Source of the DNA: Myxococcales bacterium
GTDB lineage: Bacteria > Myxococcota_A > Polyangia > Haliangiales > Haliangiaceae
Assembly: GCA_016720595.1 (NCBI GenBank)
Contig: JADKKI010000015.1
Span: 1 to 64,000 of the forward strand
Reading direction: 5' to 3'
DNA: 64,000 nt
Program-made: the position numbers and the translations under genes
The notes under the pieces: model-generated
What the model saw: the letters and a program-made list of their open reading frames with translations, nothing else
Database searches by the model: none
What the model was told of the DNA's origin: nothing
Shown here: piece by piece, positions 18,811 through 27,756 of the stretch
Layout of the letters: every line of letters starts with the position of its first letter
Numbering within the stretch: position 1 is the stretch's first letter

Positions 18811-19564
18811 CAGTGCGGAGCGCCGAGGTACGGGAACGTGTCGGTGATGTCGGTGTGGACCGGCGCGTTGTCGTGGATCCGGGGCGCGAAGCTGTTCGCG
18901 GCGTCGAAGCCACCAAGACCGGCCGCGAGCAGCGAGTAGCTCGTGTCGATCACGTCGTGAGCGAGCGTGCGACCGCCGCACTGGGTGTGCGCGACACCGC
19001 CGCCCGTGGCGACCTCGACCTCGAGAGAGAGGTAGAAGTTGCAGGTCAGCTTGGTGGTGTCGACGTACAGCTGATCGTCCGAAAGGACGGTGGCCAGCGT
19101 CACGTAGCCGGTGGTGTTGCTGTGGAGCGCCTGGTTACCGCAACCCCCGCCCGGGGCCCGTGGTGCCCGGGCGGCGTGGAGCCCTGATCCAGGGTGTCGA
19201 GGATCGCGAGCTGCTTGGCGAACTCGCCGCGCACGGTCTTGGGCGCCAGGGTGCCATCGGTGCCTGCGGCATCGAGGGTGGTCAGCGTCCAGGCGGCCGG
19301 ATCGATCGCGTGGTTGTACGCGTCCTTCTTGGCCGTCTTCAGCGGGTTGTCGTCGATCAACGCGTTGAGCGCGGTGTTGACGGCCGGGCGACCCATGCGA
19401 TCGATCACCGTACCGAGCGTCGGTGCGGCAGGGATCGGCGGGGCATCCATCTTGACGGGCGCGTCGTTCTTGACGCCGGCGTCGGGCGCCTTCTGGTTGT
19501 CACCACAGGCGACGAGGCCGGCGGCGACAGTGAGGGACACGATGATGTTGGTGAGGTTCTTCAT
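18810..19564 (-). pseudogene. Lipoprotein with the C-terminal half of DUF4331, one frameshift
   Basis: Starts at ATG 19564, 12 bases after the DUF4331 N-half gene. The signal peptide has lipobox 'GLVAC', followed by an Ala/Pro/Asp linker. The sequence then follows the distal part of DUF4331 ('IDRMGRPAVNTALN', 'KKDAYNHA', and at the end 'CGGRTLAHDVIDTSYSLLA', 'DTFPYLGAPH'). In the G/C run at about 19145-19175 the frame shifts: the first part runs into a short nonsense tail, and the true sequence ('CGNQALHSNTTGYVTLATVL') resumes in another frame to the stop at 18810. The span of 755 bases confirms the shift. A homopolymer sequencing error is likely. Confidence 0.75.
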
Positions 19565-19575
19565 GTTCGTGGTCC

Positions 19576-20355
19576 TCACGGCTTCGCGTGGGTGGAACCC
19601 CACACGCCCACGATGGTGTTACCGGTCGCGTTGACCAGGGTCTTGTCGACCTGAACGACGAGCGCCATCACGTTGAATGCCGCGAAGCAATCGATGTTCG
19701 TGGTGGAGCAGGCAGGCGATCCGGCGCCCGTGGTCTGCAGCGTGGTGAGCAGGCCGAGGATCGTGGCGATCGACAGCGCGCCGGTGCTCGGCAGGTTGTT
19801 CGGGCAGCCGTCCGCGGTGAACGTGAGCGCACCGACGTTGGTGTGCACGGCGTCGACGGCGTTGCGGAAGCCCTGCAGGTTGAAGAAGAACGGATCGGAG
19901 CGCCGGCCCGCGAACACCTTGAGCTTGCCATCGGCGCTGGTGAGGCCGGTGGCCGCGCTCGGATCGCCCTGGACGTACGCCGTGGTGGCGGTGCCGGTGA
20001 CGACCCAGCACGAGACGTTGGTGTTCGAGACGAAGGTGCAGATCACCTTGGTCTCCGTGCCGCCTGCCTGGGCGACGGTCGCTTGCGGATCGCCAGCCTT
20101 GCTGGTGACGTGGAAGACGTACTGAACCGCGTCGGTGAAGGCGCGGGTCCCCGGATCTCCAGGGGACACCGTCATCGCCAGGTTGAGCTTGAGGGCATCC
20201 GGTGTCATCCATGTGTAGACATCGTTGATGTCCCCCATGGGGTTACCTGCAAGGGTGGCCGAATCGAGGTGATCGGCCGCGTGACTCTGAGTGGCGAGCA
20301 GCGCAGCCAGGCCCAGGCTGGCCACGCCTCCCGCAATAAGTGAAAGCTTCTTCAA
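19576..20355 (-). CDS. Exported DUF4331 protein, N-terminal half only
   Basis: 259 residues, TTG start at 20355 behind a strong GGGAGGG at 20361-20367. The signal peptide 'LSLIAGGVASLGLAALLATQ' ends 'SHA', and the mature protein begins 'ADHLDS', the hallmark of DUF4331 ('DHLDSP...DINDVYTW'). It contains 'GDINDVYTWMTPDALKLNLA' and 'FAGRRSDPFFFNLQGFRNAV', but stops where single-chain DUF4331 proteins continue. The missing half is encoded by the next gene as a lipoprotein. Function of the family is unknown; it is periplasmic or outer surface by its signal. Confidence 0.82.
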   Translation of the reverse strand: MKKLSLIAGGVASLGLAALLATQSHAADHLDSATLAGNPMGDINDVYTWMTPDALKLNLAMTVSPGDPGTRAFTDAVQYVFHVTSKAGDPQATVAQAGGTETKVICTFVSNTNVSCWVVTGTATTAYVQGDPSAATGLTSADGKLKVFAGRRSDPFFFNLQGFRNAVDAVHTNVGALTFTADGCPNNLPSTGALSIATILGLLTTLQTTGAGSPACSTTNIDCFAAFNVMALVVQVDKTLVNATGNTIVGVWGSTHAKP

Positions 20356-20622
20356 GGTATTCCCTCCCTTTGTGGGGAAACTCTACGCCCGGAAAGATCC
20401 TCGGGAAAGCTTCTTCCCGGCCAACTTCCGCAGTCCTCACCCTCACCTGGGGTCGCTGGACCCGATGTATGAGTTGGCCTCCGAAACGGATCGCACACCG
20501 ACGGATGATCAGCCTCGGAGAGCCTGTGATAGGCTTTTCGGACGGTGTGGGGCGTCACGAGACGCTTGTCACCAACCCTGGCAGCATCCGTCGCAGTTTG
20601 AAGATCGTCGAGGAGATCGTCC
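20356..20622. other. Divergent intergenic region, no gene seen
   Basis: 267 bases separating the DUF4331 operon from the RRM gene. A short GGGAA/TTCCC hairpin lies near 20402-20418. No protein-coding frame with typical codon bias was seen. The length is compatible with a 5' leader for the RNA-binding protein, a class often controlled post-transcriptionally. Confidence 0.4.
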
Positions 20623-21201
20623 GTGGGAACGAAGCTCTACGTGGGCAACCTGAACTACAACACCACCGAAGCGTCGCTACGAGAAGCATTCGGAGCGAAC
20701 GGCCGCGAGGTGGCAAGCGTGTCCATCATCATGGACCGCGAGACCGGAAGATCTCGAGGCTTTGCCTTCGTCGAGATGGCCACAGCCGAGGGCGCGACTG
20801 CTGCGCTCGCCGAGCTCGATGGTCACGAGATCGACGGGCGACAGCTCCGGATCAACGAAGCTCGCGAGCGTGAAGCGCGCGGCGCTGGCGGTCCGCGACC
20901 GTCGGGCGGCTACGGAGGCGGTGGCGGTGGCTATCGTCCTGGTGGTCCTCCCGGCGGCGGGGGCGGCTATGCCGGAGGAGGCGGCGGAGGCTATCGCCCG
21001 GGCGGTCCGCCCGCGGGTGGCGGCTTCGGCGGTCCTCCACGCACCGGCGGCTTCGGCGGTCCCCCGAGTGGTGGGAACGGCGGTCCTGCACCAACGGGCG
21101 AGCGCAAGCGCAAGTTCGACAAGGACAAGGACAAGGAGCGCGGTGGCGGCGGCGAGGATCGGAAGAAGAAGAAGCGCGGAGCGGATGACGACGGTTGGTA
21201 G
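20623..21201 (+). CDS. RRM RNA-binding protein with Gly-rich tail
   Basis: 192 residues, GTG start at 20623. Residues 1-80 are a single RNA recognition motif with RNP2 'LYVGNL' and RNP1 'RGFAFVEM'. Residues 85-155 are Gly/Pro/Tyr repeats ('GGGYRPGGPP' type), and the end is a Lys/Asp-rich charged tail ('KFDKDKDKE', 'RKKKKRG'). This is the layout of cyanobacterial and myxobacterial Rbp proteins, which bind RNA and respond to cold. The Gly-rich segment is a likely condensation or RNA-binding region. Confidence 0.92.
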   Translation: MGTKLYVGNLNYNTTEASLREAFGANGREVASVSIIMDRETGRSRGFAFVEMATAEGATAALAELDGHEIDGRQLRINEAREREARGAGGPRPSGGYGGGGGGYRPGGPPGGGGGYAGGGGGGYRPGGPPAGGGFGGPPRTGGFGGPPSGGNGGPAPTGERKRKFDKDKDKERGGGGEDRKKKKRGADDDGW

Positions 21202-22103
21202 GCGTTCTTCCTGACTGGATCGTCGCGCAGCTGCCCACGGGCTGCCGCTCGTCGATGATCTCGACGGGGATCGAGCGCATGCACGTCCTCGAATGGGGCC
21301 CGATCGATGGGCCCTCGGTGCTGCTCGTCCACGGCAACCCGACCTGGGGCTTTCTGTGGCGCAAGGTCGTGGCGGCGATCCGCGCGCGGCGCGGTGGGGA
21401 CGAGCTGCGGCTGATCGTGCCAGACCTGATCGGCCTGGGGCTGTCGAGCAAGCCCGAGATCCCGGCGCACTCCCTCGAGCACCACGCGACCTGGCTCGGG
21501 CAGATGATCGATCAGGTGATCCCCGGGCCGCTGGTCCTGGCGGCGCAGGACTGGGGCGGACCGATCGGCCTGTTGGCCATGTCCGCGCGACGAACGCGGC
21601 TGCGCGGCCTCGTCCTCGGCAACACCGCGATCAGCCCGCCGGGGCCGCAGTTCAAGCCGACCTTGTTCCATCGGCTCTCCCAGCTGCCGCTGGTCAGCGA
21701 CGTGCTGTTCCGCCGGCTCGGGTTCCCACTCGGCGTCCTGCACCGCACGCAGGGTGATCGCTCGAGCATCCGCGGCGAGGTCGCCCGGGCCTATCGCTGG
21801 CCGCTGCGCACCCGCGCCGAGCGCGCGGCCCCGCTGGCGCTCGCGCGCATGGTCCCCGATTCGGCCGAGGCGCATCCCTCGATCGCCGGGCTCCGGATCA
21901 CGCACGAGCTGTTCGCCACCGCGCAGATCCCGATCTCGATGGTGTGGGGCGAGGCAGATCCGATCCTCGGCCGCGTGGTCACCCACCTGGCGCGGACGCG
22001 CCCCGACGCCAAGGTCACGCGCACGCCCGCCGGGCACTTCCTCCAGGAGGAGGTCCCCGAGCTGCTCGCCGACGCGATCGTCGATGTCTGTGCCCGGGCC
22101 TGA
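21195..22103 (+). CDS. Haloalkane-dehalogenase-like alpha/beta hydrolase
   Basis: 302 residues. The TTG at 21195 overlaps the RRM stop; I keep it because 'LPDWIVAQLP' matches the N-terminus of the family. It has 'LLVHGNPTWGF' (oxyanion region), nucleophile Asp119 in 'AAQDWGGPIG' with the adjacent halide-binding-type Trp, 'VWGEADPILG' with the acid, and His281 in 'AGHFLQEE'. Asp instead of Ser as nucleophile separates it from esterases. The natural substrate is unknown, and dehalogenation is inference from the family. Confidence 0.82.
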   Translation: MVGVLPDWIVAQLPTGCRSSMISTGIERMHVLEWGPIDGPSVLLVHGNPTWGFLWRKVVAAIRARRGGDELRLIVPDLIGLGLSSKPEIPAHSLEHHATWLGQMIDQVIPGPLVLAAQDWGGPIGLLAMSARRTRLRGLVLGNTAISPPGPQFKPTLFHRLSQLPLVSDVLFRRLGFPLGVLHRTQGDRSSIRGEVARAYRWPLRTRAERAAPLALARMVPDSAEAHPSIAGLRITHELFATAQIPISMVWGEADPILGRVVTHLARTRPDAKVTRTPAGHFLQEEVPELLADAIVDVCARA

Positions 22104-22112
22104 GCGCATCGC

Positions 22113-22973
22113 ATGCAGAAGGAGAAGTTCACCGTCGCCGCCGACGAGGCGGGGCTCCGGCTCGATCAGGTCATCCCCAAGCACGTGGTCGGGCTGTCAC
22201 GCCGCAAGGCGCGCGCCGTGATCGACGAGGGCGGCGTGTTCGTCGACAAGACGCGCGTCAAGGCGTGCGGCCGGCTGATGCGGCCCGGGCAGGTGATCGA
22301 GGTCAACATCGGCGGCGCGGTCGGGCGGACCGAGGCGCCACCCGCGCCGACGATCGTGTTCAGCGATCCGCACCTGATCATCGCGAACAAGCCCGCGGGC
22401 CTCGTCACCGCGCCCACACCCGAGAGTGATCGCGGCGATCTGCTCGATCAACTCGGGACCCAGTTCGGCGAGGTCTATCTCGTGCACCGCCTCGATCTGC
22501 CGACCAGCGGTCTGCTCGTGTTCGCGCGCACGCGCGAGGCCAACAAGCGGCTCGGCGAGCTGTTCAAGGTCCACGATGTGGAGCGCGAGTATCGCGCCGT
22601 GTGTGCGGGCGAGGTCACGGCGCAGACGATCGATCGTCCCGTCGATGGCAAGCGCGCGGTCACGCACCTCGGCGTGATCGAGCCGCTCGCCGGTGCCACG
22701 CTGGTCTCGGCCCGGCTCGAGACCGGCCGCACGCATCAGATCCGCGTGCACCTTGCCGGGCTCGGACACCCCGTGCTCGGCGATCACCAGCACGGCGGCG
22801 AGACCAGCCGCACGTTCGTACCTCGCGCACCGCGCCTCGCACTCCACGCCGCGGTGCTCGGCTTCGTGCATCCGATCACCCGCGAGCGCGTGCGGTTCGA
22901 GGCGCCGCTGCCCGACGAGCTCGCGCGCTGGATCGCGCGGCTCAGCCTACCGACTCGAACGTCCACGCCTTGA
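22113..22973 (+). CDS. RluA/RluD-family pseudouridine synthase
   Basis: 286 residues from ATG 22113. The N-terminal S4 RNA-binding domain ('LRLDQVIPKHVVGLSRRKAR', residues 15-75) is followed by the catalytic domain with 'LIIANKPAGLVTAPT', catalytic Asp128 in 'VHRLDLPTSGLLV', and 'LETGRTHQIRVHLAGLGHPVLGD'. It isomerises uridine in 23S rRNA or tRNA. The family is clear but the specific site (RluD-like or other) is not. It follows the hydrolase by 9 bases, so it is probably co-transcribed, and overlaps the next, convergent gene by 32 bases. Confidence 0.9.
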   Translation: MQKEKFTVAADEAGLRLDQVIPKHVVGLSRRKARAVIDEGGVFVDKTRVKACGRLMRPGQVIEVNIGGAVGRTEAPPAPTIVFSDPHLIIANKPAGLVTAPTPESDRGDLLDQLGTQFGEVYLVHRLDLPTSGLLVFARTREANKRLGELFKVHDVEREYRAVCAGEVTAQTIDRPVDGKRAVTHLGVIEPLAGATLVSARLETGRTHQIRVHLAGLGHPVLGDHQHGGETSRTFVPRAPRLALHAAVLGFVHPITRERVRFEAPLPDELARWIARLSLPTRTSTP

Positions 22974-23229
22974 CCACCGCTGCGCGGCCGGCGAGCTCGT
23001 CGAACACGCCGGTCATCGCGGGGACCTGCGCGAGCGCGTTCCACGCCTCGATCGAGGCCGCGGTGATCACGATCGAGAGATCCCATCGCGCGGCGGAGTC
23101 ATCCGCGGGCAGCCCGACCACCCCGTCGGCGCCAGCAGTGATCAGCTGGGCGCGGATCATCTCCGCGAGCTCCGCGCGGGTCCCGACCTCGTCGTCGAGG
23201 AGCTTCACGAAGCAAAACCGCTGGATCAC
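22942..23229 (-). CDS. Small conserved hypothetical protein
   Basis: 95 residues from GTG 23229. The alternation of strands and helices ('RFCFVKLLDD', 'RWDLSIVITAASIEAWNALA', 'VVKAWTFESVG') is like ferredoxin-fold dimeric proteins of the Dabb or EthD type, but no catalytic residue stands out. It overlaps the pseudouridine synthase 3' end by 32 bases tail to tail. Codon bias supports it as a real gene; function unknown. Confidence 0.6.
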   Translation of the reverse strand: MIQRFCFVKLLDDEVGTRAELAEMIRAQLITAGADGVVGLPADDSAARWDLSIVITAASIEAWNALAQVPAMTGVFDELAGRAAVVKAWTFESVG

Positions 23230-23367
23230 CCCGACGATCCTAGCAGCGCGCCTCGCCGCCTGCTGGCTAGTGCAACTCGAGTAGCCACCCCCTGGACGGG
23301 TTTCGACCGGCCAAGCACCAGTAGTTGCGCGACCGATCCTGGCGCAGCCATTGCTGAAGCCTGCCGC
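23230..23367. other. Divergent promoter region
   Basis: 138 bases of somewhat lower G/C between the small hypothetical gene and the PEP-domain lipoprotein. It must hold promoters for both directions. No clear operator seen. Confidence 0.35.
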
Positions 23368-25590
23368 ATGGCGTCACGAGTCTCGGTAATCGCGTTCATG
23401 GCGCTGATCGTCGCCCCGGCGGCTTTCGGCAGCGGCTGTGCCACCGAGGGGGACGAGGACGACGACGGGCCGGTGTGGTCGGACGGCAAGGCCGATAGCC
23501 AGACCTCGCTGTTCTACCGGACCATCGTCAGCACCGCGCAGTTCGAGTCGCTCGCGCTCAAGGACGGCGGGGTGGTGATCCAGGGCCCGTCGATGAAGTT
23601 CGTGATCGATCGCCGCAAGCCGTCGAGCCCGAAGATCTACTTCCAGAACGCCAACTACAAGGAGAGCGGTCGGACGCCGGAGTCCGCGCGCTACCACTAC
23701 TACTTCAGCGAGGCGGTGCTCCCCGACTTCGCGGAGGACCTCGAGAGCTTCAACGCGCACACCTACGACGTGCAGGACAAGCGCTACGTCGCTGGGACGA
23801 TCCAGACCTATCGCACCGACGCGAACGCCACGCCGAGCTACGGGATCCAGCTGTATCCCGAGGATGTCGCGAAGGATGGCGCGATCGTCACCGCGGTGAC
23901 CGTGGTCAAGGGCGCCTTCAAGATCCCGAGCGTCAAGATGATGTTCGTCGCCACCGGGCCGCAGCAGACGCTGACCGCCACGAACAAGGCCAAGCTGACC
24001 ACGCTCGGCGTGGGCAACACGACGATCGATGCCGTGCTCGGTGCGCTGAAGTTCCTGCCGCTGAACCTCGGCGAGGCCTGGGGCTACCTGCGGATCTTCC
24101 CGGCCAACCCGGATGACCTGACCCCGCTCGACATCGCGGTGCTCGACGAGCTGCCGCTCGACCTCGCCGTCGTCGGTGGCGTGATCACGAAGGCGTACCA
24201 GGATGCGAGCTCGCACGTGAACCTGAAGAGCAAGGAGCGCGGCACGCCCGACATGGTGCTGCGCGATGCCGGCCCGTCGAACGCCACGCTCAAGCCGTTC
24301 GCGAACAAGCCCGTCCACCTGATCGTCAAGTCGGATGGGTTCAAGCTCGAGGCCACCACCGACGCGATCATCCAGGCGAAGTTCAAGGAGCGCACGAACA
24401 AGCCGTGGACGCCCGTGGCCTACGTGCCGGAGACCCGGCTGTTCTCGTTCGCCGAGATGTGCCCGAGCAAGCCGGCGGACTGCATCACCGCACAGAAGAA
24501 GTTCGGCTCGAAGGCCGCGAACCTCGGCTTCTTGCAGCACAAGGCCGTGCTCGGCCGCACCACCGATGCGAACACGCCGAGCCAGCGCGCGGGCTACGAC
24601 CTCGCGCCCGCGGGCCTCGGGATCCCGGTGACCTACTATCACGACTTCATCGCGTACGCGCCGAACGCCACGCTCCGCACCAAGCTCAGCGCGCTGATCG
24701 CGGCCGAGAAGACCGGCACGCTGTCGCCCGCGCAGCGGAGCACGATGTCCGCCGAGGTCCGCGCCGAGTTCTACAAGGCGCAGTTCCCGCCGGCCACGCT
24801 GGCCGCGATCAAGGGCAAGGTCGGCACCTCGCTGGTCGGGGTCGACCGCCTCAAGGTGAGGTCGAGCGCGAACGCGGAGGACCTGCCGAACTTTGACGGC
24901 GCGGGGCTCCACGATTCGTTCTCGGCGCGAGTCTCGAACACCGACAACGCGGGCAACACCTGTCAGGTCGTCGCCGGCACGGCTGGCGTGGACACCAAGC
25001 TCGAGGTCGAGCCGAAGACCGTGCAGTGCGCCGTCAAGGGCGTGTGGGCGAGCCTGTGGAACAAGCGCGCCATCGAGGAGCGCTCGTTCGCGCGCCTCGA
25101 CCACGCCACCGTGGGCATGGGGATCGCGATCGTCGCGAAGTACGACGTCGAGTCGCCGGAGATCGCGAACTCCGTGCTGGTCACCCGGGTCATGAACAAC
25201 GAGACCCTGTACGGCTACAGCTTCTCCTCGCAGCTGGGCGAGAATCTCGTCACCAACCCGACGCCGGGGACGTACTCGGAGAACGTGATCGCGGGCTTCA
25301 TCGGGAACGGGGCGGCGCCGACGTTCACCGTCACGCGCTACGCGCTGCCGGTCGCGGGGCAGCCCAAGCTCACGCACCGCGTGTTGCCGGATGCGCAGAT
25401 GGTCCAGATGCTCGATCTGACCAAGGCCGTCGAGACCGCGTACTGCAAGGCCAAGGTCGGCTACTACGCGAACTCGTGTGACCAGGTCACCGTCGATCCG
25501 TCGAAGCCGACCGCGCTCGATCTCGAGGTCAAGGTCCTCCAGAACGGTCACCTCGTGTTCAAGCAGGTCCGCGAGTTCGCGGGCCACTGA
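23368..25590 (+). CDS. Surface lipoprotein with a PEP/pyruvate-binding (PPDK_N) domain
   Basis: 740 residues from ATG 23368. The signal peptide ends 'AAFGSGC' (lipobox), followed by an acidic stretch and 'WSDGKAD', the myxobacterial surface-lipoprotein signature. Residues about 30-370 form a beta-rich region I do not recognise. Residues about 375-740 follow the ATP-grasp PEP synthase/PPDK N-terminal domain: 'FGSKAANLGFLQ', then 'KVRSSANAEDLPNFDGAGLH' near residue 497, 'GVWASLWNKRAIEERSF', 'MGIAIVAKYDVE' and 'NSVLVTRVM'. No central His domain or PEP barrel follows. An ATP-grasp-like domain outside the cytoplasm has no obvious nucleotide supply, so it is probably repurposed. Confidence 0.82.
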   Translation: MASRVSVIAFMALIVAPAAFGSGCATEGDEDDDGPVWSDGKADSQTSLFYRTIVSTAQFESLALKDGGVVIQGPSMKFVIDRRKPSSPKIYFQNANYKESGRTPESARYHYYFSEAVLPDFAEDLESFNAHTYDVQDKRYVAGTIQTYRTDANATPSYGIQLYPEDVAKDGAIVTAVTVVKGAFKIPSVKMMFVATGPQQTLTATNKAKLTTLGVGNTTIDAVLGALKFLPLNLGEAWGYLRIFPANPDDLTPLDIAVLDELPLDLAVVGGVITKAYQDASSHVNLKSKERGTPDMVLRDAGPSNATLKPFANKPVHLIVKSDGFKLEATTDAIIQAKFKERTNKPWTPVAYVPETRLFSFAEMCPSKPADCITAQKKFGSKAANLGFLQHKAVLGRTTDANTPSQRAGYDLAPAGLGIPVTYYHDFIAYAPNATLRTKLSALIAAEKTGTLSPAQRSTMSAEVRAEFYKAQFPPATLAAIKGKVGTSLVGVDRLKVRSSANAEDLPNFDGAGLHDSFSARVSNTDNAGNTCQVVAGTAGVDTKLEVEPKTVQCAVKGVWASLWNKRAIEERSFARLDHATVGMGIAIVAKYDVESPEIANSVLVTRVMNNETLYGYSFSSQLGENLVTNPTPGTYSENVIAGFIGNGAAPTFTVTRYALPVAGQPKLTHRVLPDAQMVQMLDLTKAVETAYCKAKVGYYANSCDQVTVDPSKPTALDLEVKVLQNGHLVFKQVREFAGH

Positions 25591-26424
25591 TCAGGGCGCG
25601 AGGCGCTCGAGCAGGTAGGTCGGCGTGATCTTCGACGTGGCGTCCCAGCGCGAGACGCCCGCGAGGAGTGCCACCGCCATGCCGGCAGCGCGCGCGCCGG
25701 CGACATCGGTCTCGAGCTGATCGCCGATCATCACCGGGTTGGCCGCCCCGAGCAGGCGCTTGCCCTCGACGAACAGGTGGGGCTCGGGCTTGCCGAGGCG
25801 TTCGAACACCAGCGCACCGCCCGGGTAGCGCCGGCCGAGCGCGGCCTCGACGAGCAGCGCCATCGCGCCGGCGGTGAAGCCGAGCTCGCCGCCGCCCTTG
25901 GGATAGACCAGGTCGGGGTTCGGGAGGACGAGCCTGGGCCGGCGGCCGGCCTCGACGGCGCGCACGATCGCGGACAGCGCGAGCTCGATGCCATCGAGGA
26001 ACGGGGTGCCCGCGTCATCGCAGATCGCGACGGCATCGACCTCGATGCCCGGCGTGAGCGCCACGGGCTCCCCGCCGCCCTGGATCACGTAGCGGTACGA
26101 GTCCTCGGTGCCGAGCACGAGCGTGCGCGCGCCGGCGAGGCCGTGGGTCCGGAAGTAGCCGGGGATCAGGCTCCCCGAGGTCACGATCCGCTCGGCGGGG
26201 ATCGGCAGCCCCATGGCCGCGAACCGGCGCACGTACGTGGCTGGGGACCGCGAAGCATCGTTGGTGACGACCGCGTACGGAGTGCCGCGACGCAGGAGCT
26301 CGGCGATCAGTGGCGCGGCGTCGGGGAGGGCGCCGGCGCCATCGACCAGCACGCCATAGGCATCGAGCAGGAGCGCGTCGTGGGTGTCGAGCAGCTCGCC
26401 GACGGTGGTGGGGGTGGGAGCCAC
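25591..26424 (-). CDS. HAD-superfamily class IIA hydrolase
   Basis: 277 residues from a GTG at 26424 (GTG 26439 is also in frame). Motif I is '[12 protein letters not shown]': the nucleophile Asp is present but the usual second Asp is Tyr, as in the TIGR01459-like subgroup. '[10 protein letters not shown]' supplies motif II, 'LGKPEPHLF' the motif III Lys, and '[13 protein letters not shown]' motif IV. Likely a cytoplasmic phosphatase of unknown substrate. The stop abuts the preceding lipoprotein tail to tail, and the start is 33 bases from the divergent thyA. Confidence 0.85.
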   Translation of the reverse strand: MAPTPTTVGELLDTHDALLLDAYGVLVDGAGALPDAAPLIAELLRRGTPYAVVTNDASRSPATYVRRFAAMGLPIPAERIVTSGSLIPGYFRTHGLAGARTLVLGTEDSYRYVIQGGGEPVALTPGIEVDAVAICDDAGTPFLDGIELALSAIVRAVEAGRRPRLVLPNPDLVYPKGGGELGFTAGAMALLVEAALGRRYPGGALVFERLGKPEPHLFVEGKRLLGAANPVMIGDQLETDVAGARAAGMAVALLAGVSRWDATSKITPTYLLERLAP

Positions 26425-26457
26425 GGCAGGGTCATACACCGGTGCTATATCCGGGGC

Positions 26458-27264
26458 ATGCGTCCGTACCTGGATCTCCTGCAGGACGTGCTCGCGCACG
26501 GCGAGCAGCGCACCGATCGTACCGGCACCGGGACGATCTCGCAGTTCGGCGCGCAGACCCGGTATGACCTGCGCGAGGGCTTTCCCCTGGTCACCACCAA
26601 GAAGGTCCTGTTCCCGGCGGTGGTCCGCGAGCTGATCTGGTTCCTCAAGGGCTCCACCAACATCCACGACGATCTCCACGCTCACACGCCGATCTGGGAT
26701 GCGTGGGCCGACGAGCAGGGCAACCTCGGGCCGATCTATGGGGCGCAGTGGCGCAACTGGGGTGGAACGGGAGCCGGGAAAGGGATCGATCAGCTGAGCG
26801 AGGCGATCGCGACGATCAAGACCAACCCGATGTCCCGCCGGATCATCGTCAGCGCGTGGAACGTCGCGGCGCTGCCGCAGATGAAGCTGCCGCCGTGCCA
26901 CGCGCTGTTCCAGTTCTACGTCGGAATGGAGCAGGACAAGCCGCGATGGCTGGATTGCCAGCTCTACCAGCGCTCCGCGGATCTCGCGCTCGGTGTGCCG
27001 TTCAACATCGCGAGCTATGCGCTGCTCACCGCGATGGTCGCGCAGGAGTGCGGGCTCACTCCGCGGCACTTCGTCCACACCCTCGGCGATGCCCACATCT
27101 ACGGCAACCACCTCGAGGGCGTGAAGCTCCAGCTCACGCGGACGCCGCACCCGCTGCCGAAGCTCGTGCTGGCGAACAAGCCGGTGCTCGAGATGACGTT
27201 CGAGGACGTCGCCCTCGAGGGCTATCAGCACCATCCGTTCATCCGGTTTCCGGTCGCGGTCTAG
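26458..27264 (+). CDS. thyA: Thymidylate synthase
   Basis: 268 residues from ATG 26458. Converts dUMP to dTMP using methylenetetrahydrofolate. '[13 protein letters not shown]' (phosphate loop), 'LVTTKKVLF', '[11 protein letters not shown]', catalytic Cys147 in '[12 protein letters not shown]', '[19 protein letters not shown]' and '[15 protein letters not shown]' are all intact. The dihydrofolate reductase that recycles its folate product is encoded at 30207-30734. Confidence 0.97.
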   Translation: MRPYLDLLQDVLAHGEQRTDRTGTGTISQFGAQTRYDLREGFPLVTTKKVLFPAVVRELIWFLKGSTNIHDDLHAHTPIWDAWADEQGNLGPIYGAQWRNWGGTGAGKGIDQLSEAIATIKTNPMSRRIIVSAWNVAALPQMKLPPCHALFQFYVGMEQDKPRWLDCQLYQRSADLALGVPFNIASYALLTAMVAQECGLTPRHFVHTLGDAHIYGNHLEGVKLQLTRTPHPLPKLVLANKPVLEMTFEDVALEGYQHHPFIRFPVAV

Positions 27265-27282
27265 TAGTAGGCTGCACCGGCG

Positions 27283-27756
27283 ATGCAGCCCGAGATCGTC
27301 TTCGACGGCGCGGCCCGCCTGCTGGTGGTGCTGCACGCGATGGCGGCGATCGTGCTGGTCGGCGCGAGCACGCACCACGCCCTGATCGCGTTCGGGTATC
27401 TGCGCGGGCGCTACAAGGTCCGCCTCGGTCGGATCTATGCGGCGACGGTGGCAGTGGCCTATGGGATCACGTTCGTGCTCGGCCTCCTCGCGTACCCGAG
27501 CTTCCGCTACCACGTGCGCGGGCTGTATCTGGATCGCCATGAGGTCTGGGCCTCGAACCTGTTCGACACCAAGGAGAACTTCGCGGCGCTCGGGCTCCCG
27601 CTCGTGATCGCGGCGTTCGTGATGTCACGCGCGATGCAGCCGAAGGAGGACCGGGGCCTCGCGCGCGCCTATGCCGCGTTCGTGATCCTCGCGGCGGTGA
27701 TCGTCTGGTTTGACGTGATCTCGGGCCTCGCGATCACGATGGCGAGGGGCGTGTGA
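27283..27756 (+). CDS. Four-helix integral membrane protein
   Basis: 157 residues, ATG at 27283. Four hydrophobic helices are seen ('LLVVLHAMAAIVLVGAS', 'IYAATVAVAYGITFVLGLL', 'ALGLPLVIAAFVM', 'AAFVILAAVIVWFDVISGL') with His residues in helix 1 and at its end ('LHAM', 'THHAL'), reminiscent of haem- or copper-binding bundles of the CopD/DUF2269 kind. That resemblance is only inference. The stop overlaps the start of the next gene, so the two membrane proteins are made together. Confidence 0.65.
   Translation: MQPEIVFDGAARLLVVLHAMAAIVLVGASTHHALIAFGYLRGRYKVRLGRIYAATVAVAYGITFVLGLLAYPSFRYHVRGLYLDRHEVWASNLFDTKENFAALGLPLVIAAFVMSRAMQPKEDRGLARAYAAFVILAAVIVWFDVISGLAITMARGV

Noticed and set aside
23374..25587. 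737-codon open frame on the minus strand
   Set aside because: Exact antisense shadow of the PEP-domain lipoprotein.
25591..27540. Long version of the HAD hydrolase extending over thyA
   Set aside because: The extra 372 N-terminal codons lie antisense to thyA and have no recognisable sequence; the HAD domain starts near 26424.
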